Positions 1 to 5,002 of a DNA stretch of 6,622 bases are shown here, piece after piece. The DNA comes from JAUSEW01 sp964414015. GTDB taxonomy: Bacteria > Patescibacteriota > Microgenomatia > Levybacterales > UBA12049. Location: the NCBI GenBank assembly GCA_964414015.1, contig CAYPUE010000042.1, positions 1-6,622 on the forward strand, written 5' to 3'. Numbering within the stretch: the first letter of the stretch is position 1; every line of letters begins with the position of its first letter. Below the pieces are notes generated by a model. It saw only the letters and a program-made list of their open reading frames with translations, was not told the DNA's origin and searched no databases. The translations under genes and the position numbers were made by a program.

Positions 1-290
1 TCATCCGTAACGAACTCATTGATTTTCAAAAACCTATAGAAAGTTCTGGCGGAATTAAGTTTTCTGGAAACAGATTTCGGAGTATAACCTTCTTTGCTTA
101 ATTTTGCCAAAAAGGCTTCAATGTCTTCTTTTTTGACATCATGAGCTTGCGATTTTGGCAGTTCTTCCAGGAATTTAACCAGCTGCTCGATATCTTTGGT
201 GTATGCTACAATAGTAGAGCTTGAACGTTTATTCTCTTTAAGAAAATTTACAAACTGTTCATGGGCATCGCGAAGTTTAATGGTTTTCAT
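1..290 (-). CDS. Tyrosine recombinase (XerC/XerD-like), N-terminal part, cut by window edge
   Basis: Reading the minus strand from ATG at 290 gives 96 codons, open to the window edge. The product begins MKTIKLRDAHEQF and has the SAM-like core-binding fold of Xer/phage-integrase recombinases: helix 'SSTIVAYTKDIEQLVKFLE' (residues about 24-42), then 'DIEAFLAKL', then 'SVSRKLNSARTFYRFL' (about 73-88). These helices wrap DNA in the family. The catalytic domain (R-H-R-Y) would lie beyond base 1 and cannot be seen, so XerC, XerD, a single-Xer protein or a mobile integrase cannot be told apart. No attachment site or phage gene is visible nearby, so a housekeeping Xer that resolves chromosome dimers is the likelier reading. 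There is no Shine-Dalgarno sequence ahead of the ATG. The gene is divergent from the FtsB-like gene and has its own strong promoter. Confidence 0.88.
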   Translation of the reverse strand, partial: MKTIKLRDAHEQFVNFLKENKRSSSTIVAYTKDIEQLVKFLEELPKSQAHDVKKEDIEAFLAKLSKEGYTPKSVSRKLNSARTFYRFLKINEFVTD

Positions 291-316
291 AGTTCGATTT
301 CAAAATCTAATGTCCT

Positions 317-345
317 ATAATAGCAATAAAGATGTTGATAGTCAA
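317..345 (-). promoter_or_regulatory. Promoter of the recombinase gene
   Basis: On the minus strand TTGACT (340-345) is followed by a 17-bp spacer and TATTAT (317-322), with TGC just ahead of the -10 (extended -10). The start of transcription would fall near 310, leaving a leader of about 20 nt without a Shine-Dalgarno sequence before the ATG at 290. The match to a sigma-70 type promoter is close; activity is inferred. Confidence 0.72.
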
Positions 346-361
346 GCATGAATTTTAATCC

Positions 362-700
362 ATGAAAAAAGTATTAGCAATTTTCGTTGTCATAGCTTGC
401 CTTTTGATTATCAATAATCTTATTTACTCAATTTACAATCTATGGCAGAAGAAAGATTTATTGACTTCCGCACAGGAAGAATTAAATAAAGCACAGGAGG
501 AAAACAAGAGATTAAAATCACAACTTTCTTTGGTTGACAGCCCGCAGTTCATAGAAGAGGAGGCAAGAAACAAGCTTTTTTTGGTAAAACCCGGAGAGGA
601 AATACTGATTACGAAAGAATTATTAAATGCCAGCTTATCAGCTAAGTCAAATGCAAATGAAAAACCCAATTGGCAGAAATGGTGGGATCTATTCTTCTAA
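362..700 (+). CDS. ftsB: FtsB/DivIC-family septum formation protein
   Basis: A 112-residue protein with the layout of small bitopic division proteins: a short cytoplasmic start (MKK), one hydrophobic membrane segment (about 4-27, LAIFVVIACLLIINNLIYSI), a charged coiled coil rich in E/K/Q (about 30-56), and the family's short conserved block 'SPQFIEEEARNKLFLVKPGE' (60-79). In the family this protein binds FtsL and FtsQ/DivIB and helps activate septal peptidoglycan synthesis, with most of the chain outside the membrane. The C-terminus is a low-complexity N/K/S stretch followed by WQKWWDLFF, an aromatic tail not present in E. coli FtsB. FtsB and DivIC are hard to separate by sequence alone. No Shine-Dalgarno sequence precedes the ATG; the only promoter-like element upstream is a lone TATAAT at 316-321. 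The neighbouring peptidoglycan genes fit a cell-wall and division neighbourhood. Confidence 0.85.
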   Translation: MKKVLAIFVVIACLLIINNLIYSIYNLWQKKDLLTSAQEELNKAQEENKRLKSQLSLVDSPQFIEEEARNKLFLVKPGEEILITKELLNASLSAKSNANEKPNWQKWWDLFF

Positions 701-704
701 AATT

Positions 705-733
705 GCGCTCGCACTGAGCGAACGAAAGTGAGC
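705..733. repeat. GC-rich hairpin between convergent genes, possible dispersed repeat or terminator
   Basis: The 41 bp between the ftsB stop and the minus-strand tRNA contain a GC-rich inverted repeat in an AT-rich setting. CGCTC (706-710) pairs with GAGCG (716-720); alternatively GCTC (707-710) pairs with GAGC (730-733), with ACT/AGT inside. The core CACTGAGCGAA...CGAAAGTG resembles short palindromic repeats scattered in many uncultured-bacterial genomes. The two flanking genes run toward it, so it could act as a terminator, but only short T runs follow on either strand. Function is unproven. Confidence 0.4.
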
Positions 734-741
734 CAAAAGTG

Positions 742-810
742 TTGCGGGGTCGGGAGTTGCGCCCGACCTGTGAGATTATGAGCCTCACGTGCACTGTACA
801 CTACCCCGCG
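742..810 (-). tRNA. tRNA-fMet-like (anticodon CAT), unusual D and T arms
   Basis: The minus strand folds into a 69-nt cloverleaf. Acceptor 5' CGCGGGG (810-804) pairs with CCCCGCA (749-743), leaving C1 opposite A72, the mismatch that marks bacterial initiator tRNA. The anticodon arm is TGAGG-CTCATAA-TCTCA, with C32, T33, anticodon CAT (780-778) and AA after it, as in initiator tRNA. The discriminator is A (742); CCA is not encoded. Odd points: the three G-C pairs typical of initiators are reduced to A-U/G-C/G-U; the D arm is GTGT-ACAGT-GCAC with a 5-nt loop and no GG; the T stem TCGGG/CCCGA is perfect but the loop is CGCAACT instead of TTCRANN; the variable loop has 4 nt. A strong promoter sits 10 bp upstream, which favours a functional gene over a relic. 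A tRNA-derived pseudogene remains possible. Confidence 0.7.
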
Positions 811-819
811 CGTCTGATA

Positions 820-848
820 ATTATAGCAACAACGATTGATTTATACAA
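820..848 (-). promoter_or_regulatory. Promoter of the minus-strand tRNA
   Basis: On the minus strand TTGTAT (843-848), a 17-bp spacer and a perfect TATAAT (820-825) with TGC before it (extended -10). Predicted transcription start is near 813, three bases ahead of the tRNA 5' end at 810. It interleaves with the plus-strand promoter. Confidence 0.72.
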
Positions 849-864
849 GGTCAGCTGGTATACT
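836..864 (+). promoter_or_regulatory. Promoter of the tRNA-Met - murL - murD - tgt unit
   Basis: TTGATT (836-841), a 17-bp spacer and TATACT (859-864) preceded by TGG (extended -10). Predicted start is near 871, eight bases before the tRNA-Met 5' end. No other promoter or terminator was seen between here and 4817, so it probably drives the whole unit. Confidence 0.72.
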
Positions 865-878
865 TTTATGGCTATTTT

Positions 879-950
879 GCCAGGGTAGCTCAATGGTGGA
901 GCACAGCATTCATAACGCTGCGGTTGTGGGTCCGATCCCCACCCCTGGTA
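879..950 (+). tRNA. tRNA-Met (anticodon CAT), elongator type
   Basis: A 72-nt cloverleaf. Acceptor GCCAGGG (879-885) pairs with CCCTGGT (943-949) with a G1-U72 wobble; D arm GCTC-AATGGTG-GAGC; anticodon arm CAGCA-TTCATAA-CGCTG with CAT at 911-913; variable loop CGGTT; T arm GTGGG-TCCGATC-CCCAC; discriminator A950; CCA not encoded. The anticodon stem lacks the initiator GGG/CCC, position 32 is T, and 1-72 pairs, so this is an elongator tRNA. CAT could also be tRNA-Ile2 (lysidine-modified), but the acceptor stem looks more like Met. Odd points: position 55 is C where almost all tRNAs have U (pseudouridine), and position 31 (A) faces C39. The 3' end lies only 8 nt before the murL ATG, so tRNA 3' processing would also create the murL mRNA 5' end. 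Confidence 0.92.
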
Positions 951-958
951 CTTCTTTT

Positions 959-2191
959 ATGCATAAAATATTCACTTTCGAAGGGTATAGTTTAAACCTT
1001 AAAAAGGGTCAAGCCTCTTTTAATTATTCTATAGAAAATGGAGAAAAGTTAAATTTTACTGAAAAAATCTTTTTCCCTCCGGTTACAAATGAAATTCCGC
1101 TAACTCTCCTAGAGTCTTTATTAAATAATTTAATGCTTATTTTGGGGATTTCATATTGGAAACTGTATGCTCCAAAAGAAATTGCTGTTGAGTCTAATTT
1201 TTTAACCAAAGACCAGGCGGAATTTTGGAATACTGTCTATGCAAAAGGCTTGGGAGAGTTTTTTTACAAAAATAAAATAGATTTTCGTGGTTTAGTAAAT
1301 TTTCCTTATGTTGAACAATCCGCAAGTTTGATTTTTTTTCCAAGAAAAAACCGTGCTCTTTTAGGTTTAGGTGGAGGAAAAGATTCGATAGTTTCAGCGG
1401 AGCTTTTGAAAGCACAAGACAAAGATTTTGGACTTTTTACAGTTGGTACATCTCAAATTCAGGATGAAGTGGCTAAAACAATTGGTGAAAACCCAATTCT
1501 CATTAAAAGAGAGCTAGATCCTAAATTATTCGATCTCAACGGCGAAGAGGGGAGTTACAATGGACATATTCCAATATCTGCGATTTATGCTTTTTTAGGT
1601 TTGATGGCCTCTGTTTTTTATGACTATAACGAGATTGTTGTTGGGAATGAGAAGAGCGCGAATTATGGGAATGTAGAATATTTGGGAGAAGTTGTCAATC
1701 ACCAATGGAGCAAATCTGAAGAGTTCGAAAAATTATTTCAAAATTATGTTAAAAAATTTATAACGCCAAGTATTTTATATTACTCGCCACTTAGGAAATT
1801 AAATGAAATCCAAATAACAAAAGATTTTGTAAAATATCCCAAGTATTTTAGAGTATTCTCGAGTTGTAATAGAAATTTTAGGATAAATGACAAGACTGAC
1901 AAAAAATGGTGCGGGAAATGCGCAAAATGCCTATTTGTTTTTATCCAGCTTTCTGCATTTATTTCCAAAGAGGAGCTTATGGAAATTTTCGGCAAAAATC
2001 TTCTTGAAGATAAGTCGCTATTGCCCATATTTAAAGAATTATTAGGAGTTAAAGACTTTAAGCCATTTGAATGCGTTGGTACACCAGAAGAGGTAAAAAT
2101 TGCGCTGGATTTAATATATAAAAAGGTAGAATTCAAAGAAACTCCGCTTATGGAGTTTTACAAAAATGAAATTAGAAGAATTAAAAAATAA
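959..2191 (+). CDS. murL: UDP-MurNAc-L-Ala-L-Glu epimerase (MurL)
   Basis: A 410-residue protein. In the known family (described in Xanthomonas) MurL uses ATP and Mg2+ to invert the terminal L-Glu of UDP-MurNAc-L-Ala-L-Glu to D-Glu in the cytoplasm, replacing glutamate racemase MurI in peptidoglycan synthesis. Visible signatures: a PP-loop-like nucleotide motif GLGGGKDS (136-143), GHIP (202-205), GNEKSANYGN (229-238), and a cysteine cluster SSCNR (C303) plus KWCGKCAKC (C318, C321, C324) like that of MurL proteins. The start is ATG at 959, because the in-frame ATG at 836 would run through the tRNA gene, and the protein from 959 begins with the expected strand-rich domain (MHKIFTFEGYSLNL). No Shine-Dalgarno sequence fits in the 8 nt between tRNA and ATG. 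The end overlaps murD by 26 nt, so the two are translated together, and the pairing with a MurD2-like ligase supports the call. The exact epimerase activity is inferred from family and context. Confidence 0.87.
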   Translation: MHKIFTFEGYSLNLKKGQASFNYSIENGEKLNFTEKIFFPPVTNEIPLTLLESLLNNLMLILGISYWKLYAPKEIAVESNFLTKDQAEFWNTVYAKGLGEFFYKNKIDFRGLVNFPYVEQSASLIFFPRKNRALLGLGGGKDSIVSAELLKAQDKDFGLFTVGTSQIQDEVAKTIGENPILIKRELDPKLFDLNGEEGSYNGHIPISAIYAFLGLMASVFYDYNEIVVGNEKSANYGNVEYLGEVVNHQWSKSEEFEKLFQNYVKKFITPSILYYSPLRKLNEIQITKDFVKYPKYFRVFSSCNRNFRINDKTDKKWCGKCAKCLFVFIQLSAFISKEELMEIFGKNLLEDKSLLPIFKELLGVKDFKPFECVGTPEEVKIALDLIYKKVEFKETPLMEFYKNEIRRIKK

Positions 2192-3470
2192 AAAGATCCT
2201 TATTGTCGGTCGGGGGATAGAAGGGAAAGCAGCATTCTCGTATTTAAAAAAACACCTTCCCAATAATCTTATTGAAATTGTTGATCAAAAAGACGGAAGT
2301 AACTATTTGGATAAACAAAAAGATTTTGATATTGCTATAAAATCTCCCTCGGTTCAGCCTTTGCTTTTGAAAATTCCCTATACCACTTCAACTAATATCT
2401 TTTTGGCAAATGCAAAAGGTAAAATTATTGGTGTAACTGGTACCAAAGGAAAAAGTACAACCTCAACTCTTATTTACGAAATGTTAGTAAAACAAGGACT
2501 AGATGCATATTTGGGAGGAAACATTGGTCAATCTCCTTTAGACCTTCTGGACAAATTAAGTGATCAGTCAATAACCGTTTTAGAAATGTCCAGTTTTCAA
2601 CTTCAAGATCTGAAAAAAAGCCCTAATATCGCAGTAGTTCTTATGATTGGCGAAGAACATTTGGATTTCCATAAAACAGCTGAAAAATATATTAATGCCA
2701 AAAGAAACATTTTACGGTTTCAAAAAAAAGATGACTTCGCAATTATCAATAGAGATTATCCGGCAAGCCATGAATCAGACATCTATACCGATGCAACGAT
2801 TTTTCAAATCAGTAGGGAAAGAGAGTGTCATAATGGGTGTTTCGTCCAAAATAATTCAATCTGGGTAGAAAGAGAAGGGGAAAAGCAAAAGATTATAGAA
2901 ACAAAAGACATACGGCTCTTGGGAAAACATAACCTAGAAAATGTTTGCGCAGCAGTAATGGCGGCAACACTTTGTCAGGTTTCTGTAAAAAATATTCAGG
3001 CAGTTCTAAGAACATTTGGGGGACTTCCGCATCGTTTGGAATTAACAGGAGAAAAAAATGGTGTCACTTTCTATAACGATTCATTAGCGACAATTCCGCA
3101 AGCAACTATTCAAGCACTAGAGTCTTTACCTCAAACGGAAACGCTTATTGCCGGAGGATACGATAGGGGTATTAATTTTGCTCCCTTAGCAGAGTTTTTG
3201 AAAAAAAGTCATCAAATAAAAACCTTGATTTTGTTTCCCCCGACAGGCGCTAGAATTTGGAACGAAGTTTGCAGGACAATTCCTGAAGAGGATCGTCCTG
3301 AAAAGTTTGATGTTAAAACAATGGAACAGGCAGTACGAATTGCAGCTTCCGAAACTGCTCCCGGCAAAATATGCTTATTGTCTCCGGCTTCCGCAAGCTT
3401 CGGAATATTTAAAGACTATAAAGACCGCGGGGAGCAATTTAAAAAAGAAGTAGATAAGCTGAATGGATAA
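2166..3470 (+). CDS. murD: UDP-MurNAc-L-alanine--glutamate ligase, MurD2-like (probably uses L-Glu)
   Basis: A 434-residue Mur ligase that adds glutamate to UDP-MurNAc-L-Ala with ATP in the cytoplasm. Domains in order: N-terminal UDP-binding fold with VGRGIEGKAA (14-23); central ATPase with P-loop TGTKGKST (91-98), EMSSFQL (140-146 region), EEHLDFH (163-169), the likely carbamylated Lys in INAKRN (K179), and HNLENVCAA (255-263); C-terminal domain with LPHRLE (287-292), NDSLATIP (304-311), AGGYDRG (329-335) and SPASASFGIFKDYKDRG (406-422). In classical MurD the motif is NDSKATN, whose Lys binds the D-Glu carboxylate; here it is Leu307. The Phe that lines the pocket near the C-terminus is Tyr418. 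These changes, together with the adjoining murL, point to the L-Glu-specific MurD2 form. GGAG at 2152-2155 lies 10 nt before the ATG, the best ribosome site in the window. It overlaps murL by 26 nt and tgt by 8 nt. Confidence 0.9.
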   Translation: MKLEELKNKKILIVGRGIEGKAAFSYLKKHLPNNLIEIVDQKDGSNYLDKQKDFDIAIKSPSVQPLLLKIPYTTSTNIFLANAKGKIIGVTGTKGKSTTSTLIYEMLVKQGLDAYLGGNIGQSPLDLLDKLSDQSITVLEMSSFQLQDLKKSPNIAVVLMIGEEHLDFHKTAEKYINAKRNILRFQKKDDFAIINRDYPASHESDIYTDATIFQISRERECHNGCFVQNNSIWVEREGEKQKIIETKDIRLLGKHNLENVCAAVMAATLCQVSVKNIQAVLRTFGGLPHRLELTGEKNGVTFYNDSLATIPQATIQALESLPQTETLIAGGYDRGINFAPLAEFLKKSHQIKTLILFPPTGARIWNEVCRTIPEEDRPEKFDVKTMEQAVRIAASETAPGKICLLSPASASFGIFKDYKDRGEQFKKEVDKLNG

Positions 3471-4820
3471 ATTTGGTTTTAAAATTACCTCAAGAGATAA
3501 AACTTCAAAAGCAAGAACAGGTGAAATTATTACTCCCCATGGGATAGTTAAAACACCGGCTTTTGTGCCAGTTGGCACAAAAGCAACGGTTAAAGGGATG
3601 ACGCCTCTTGATTTACAGGAGATAGGAGCAGAAATTCTTTTTGCCAATACTTATCATTTGCATCTTCGGCCCGGAGAAGATGTAGTAAAAGAATTCGGCG
3701 GAGTCGGAAAATTTATGAATTGGAAGAGAGTAATGATTACAGACAGCGGAGGATTTCAGGTTTTTTCACTGAGTCAAAAGAAAATAAAACTTCTTGAGGA
3801 TTTGGAAGATACGGAAACCAAAGTCCAGCTTGTAAACATCACAGAAGATGGGGTAGAGTTCAGATCTCATATTGACGGTTCGTTGCATACTTTTACTCCT
3901 GAAAAATCTATAGAAATTCAGAAAAAATTGGGAGCGGANNNNNNNNNNNNNNNNNNNNNNNNNNNNNNNNNNNNNNNNNNNNNNNNNNNNNNNNNNNNNN
4001 NNNNNNNNNNNNNNNNNNNNNNNNNNNNNNNNNNNNNNTGCATACTTTTACTCCTGAAAAATCTATAGAAATTCAGAAAAAATTGGGAGCGGATATAATT
4101 CTTGTTTTTGACGAATGCACTCCTTATCCCTCAACCAAAAAATATGCAAGACAGGCAATGGAGAGAACGCACAGGTGGTCGCTTCGAAGCCTGAAACACT
4201 ATAATGATACGTATCATTATAGTGACAATAAGCAAGCAATTTATGGAATTGTTCAGGGAGGAATTTATAAAGATTTAAGGGTCGAATCTGCAAAATTTAT
4301 TTCGAATTTACCTTTTGACGGTATTGCTATTGGCGGAGTGTCAGTTGGGGAAAGTAAAAAAGAAATGCGGGATGTTTTGGATTGGGTTTCACCATTTCTG
4401 CCCGAAAATAAACCAAGACATCTTTTGGGAGTAGGGGAAGTAGATGATATTTTTGAGGCTGTAGCAAGAGGAATTGATACTTTTGATTGTGTAATCCCGA
4501 CTCGTTTTGGCAGATATGGAATGGTGTTTGCTTCTTCGCCCGAAGGAAATCTAAAGAACAAATTCAGAATTGACATCAAAAAGTCAGTTTTCGCCAAAGG
4601 CAAGGGACCGTTGGATAAAAATTGTAATTGTTATACTTGCCAAAACTTCACCCGCGGATACATCAGCCATCTTTTCCGATCTTCAGAACTTTTAGCATAT
4701 CGTCTTGCCAGCTATCACAATTTATATTTCCTGGTAAATCTGGTTAAGCAAATAAGAAAGGCGATTTTGGAAGGAAGATTTGAGGAAATGAAGAAGAAAT
4801 GGATGGGTAGTCGACCTTGA
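3463..4820 (+). CDS. tgt: tRNA-guanine transglycosylase (Tgt), split by an assembly gap
   Basis: The enzyme swaps guanine 34 of GUN-anticodon tRNAs (Asp, Asn, His, Tyr) for preQ1 on the way to queuosine. As given, the gene is broken at 3939-4038 by Ns. Joining the two flanks after removing the second copy of the 55-base duplication (delete 3939-4093) restores one frame of 400 residues, a normal length for the family. Landmarks in the joined protein: TDSGGFQVF with the general base Asp94; QAIYGIVQGG (about 206-215); GIGGVSVGE-like IAIGGVSVGE; nucleophile Asp290 in GIDTFDCVIPTR; zinc ligands C336, C338, C341 (CNCYTC) and H367. All catalytic residues are present, so the gene is intact biologically. 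A 10-residue insert HYNDTYHYSD (194-203) is encoded by a perfect palindrome. The start overlaps the murD stop by 8 nt; the stop is TGA, and a promoter overlaps it. Whether the cell makes preQ1 or imports it cannot be seen here. Confidence 0.95.
3884..4093. repeat. 55-base exact duplication on both sides of the N gap (assembly artefact)
   Basis: Bases 3884-3938 (starting TGCATACTTTTACTCC, ending GGGAGCGGA) are repeated exactly at 4039-4093, right up to the first and last N. Collapsing them restores the Tgt reading frame across KKLGADIILVFDE. A 55-base overlap is what a k=55 de Bruijn assembler leaves at contig ends that a scaffolder then joins with Ns. It is not a biological repeat. Confidence 0.93.
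3939..4038. other. Scaffold gap, 100 N
   Basis: Exactly 100 Ns, a default placeholder length. Because the flanking contig ends overlap by 55 bases, the true gap is probably negative and no sequence is missing. Confidence 0.97.
4197..4224. repeat. Perfect 28-bp palindrome inside tgt
   Basis: CACTATAATGATAC is followed with no spacer by its exact reverse complement. It starts on a codon boundary and reads HYNDTYHYS plus part of the next codon, placed just before the conserved QAIYGIVQGG block, where Tgt proteins normally have a short variable loop. It keeps the frame and spares every catalytic residue. It could be a small palindromic element that tolerates insertion in genes (as Rickettsia palindromic elements do), a protein-binding site or chance. 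No other copy was seen in this window. Confidence 0.85.
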
Positions 4821-4845
4821 CTCATGGATTATTATTAGCTATAAT
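4817..4845 (+). promoter_or_regulatory. Strong promoter overlapping the tgt stop codon
   Basis: TTGACT (4817-4822), exactly 17 bp, then a perfect TATAAT (4840-4845). The -35 box contains the TGA stop of tgt. Predicted start near 4852. It would drive the structured RNA at 4852-4987 and, past its terminator, the racemase and trpS. Confidence 0.78.
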
Positions 4846-4854
4846 GCGTCTAGC

Positions 4855-4899
4855 ATGAAGAATTTGGTATTGAACCATTGGTATCACGAAATAGCCTAA
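4855..4899 (+). CDS. Possible 14-codon leader peptide with a Trp codon
   Basis: ATG at 4855 opens a frame encoding MKNLVLNHWYHEIA, ended by TAA at 4897-4899. It lies within the short transcript that ends at the terminator before the racemase and trpS. The ATG is only about 3 nt after the predicted transcription start and has no Shine-Dalgarno sequence, so translation would have to be leaderless. The Trp codon (4879-4881) abuts the 5' side of the 13-bp helix, and the stop codon lies just before the strand that can pair with the terminator, the geometry expected of ribosome-controlled attenuation. One Trp codon in 14 can occur by chance; held as a hypothesis. Confidence 0.25.
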   Translation: MKNLVLNHWYHEIA

Positions 4900-4962
4900 C
4901 TTTGGTTGGGGGTTTTGTGGTATCTAAATTTACTTAAGGTTCAATATAAAAATTTAAGCAAG

Positions 4963-4987
4963 ACTCGCCAACCGGCGAGTTTTTTTT
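4963..4987 (+). terminator. Intrinsic terminator just before the racemase gene
   Basis: ACTCGCC (4963-4969), loop AACC, GGCGAGT (4974-4980), a 7-bp perfect stem followed by an unbroken run of eight Ts (4980-4987). It ends only 15 bases before the racemase ATG, so it either ends the upstream RNA or gates expression of the downstream genes. Confidence 0.92.
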
Positions 4988-5002
4988 GTGGTAAAAATAC
5001 TT

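Larger units (their letters stand above)
4852..4987 (+). ncRNA. Candidate structured RNA or attenuator leader, about 136 nt
   Basis: A unit bounded by a consensus promoter and an intrinsic terminator. The RNA can fold as a rod: AATTT (4861-4865) with AAATT (4950-4954); TATTGAACC (4868-4876) with GGTTCAATA (4938-4946), 9 perfect pairs; an asymmetric bubble (4877-4879 against 4925-4937); 13 continuous pairs 4880-4892 with 4912-4924, five of them G-U; then CCTAAC (4895-4900) with GTTGGG (4905-4910) around a TTTG loop. The G-U pairs only work on the plus strand, which supports an RNA role. Two readings compete: a stand-alone small RNA (the rod with a bubble recalls 6S RNA in outline, but no family-specific sequence was recognised), or a leader that attenuates the racemase and trpS. 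I do not recognise a named family. Confidence 0.5.

Noticed and set aside
316..321. TATAAT on the plus strand as the ftsB promoter
   Set aside because: No acceptable -35 at 16-18 bp and no extended -10; it overlaps the much better minus-strand -10 by five bases. It may still act weakly.
348..365. Five-codon frame ATG AAT TTT AAT CCA TGA overlapping the ftsB start
   Set aside because: Too short to support, no ribosome site; the ATGA overlap is easily chance.
433..669. Minus-strand open frame opposite ftsB, and similar antisense frames opposite murL, murD, tgt and the racemase
   Set aside because: No recognisable domains, low-complexity Ser/Leu/Phe composition, and each lies opposite a gene with clear family motifs.
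836..958. Upstream in-frame ATG at 836 as the start of murL
   Set aside because: It would translate straight through the tRNA-Met gene and its promoter; the protein from ATG 959 already starts with the expected first domain.
4200..4221. Fur-box-like operator in the tgt palindrome
   Set aside because: ATAATGAT/ATCATTAT half sites match, but they are 4 bp apart rather than 1 and lie deep within a coding region.
4818..4820. UGA read as glycine (alternative code)
   Set aside because: TGA falls at the normal C-terminus of Tgt, and no in-frame TGA occurs inside any conserved gene here.
4852..4987. T-box riboswitch for trpS
   Set aside because: GTGGTATC at 4917-4924 faintly recalls the T-box sequence, but there is no Stem I with its specifier loop, and the segment is locked in a 13-bp helix and too far from the terminator.
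4988..5002. GTG at 4988 as the racemase start
   Set aside because: It directly follows the terminator T tract and adds five residues not expected in the family; ATG 5003 begins just ahead of the conserved GILGGMGP.
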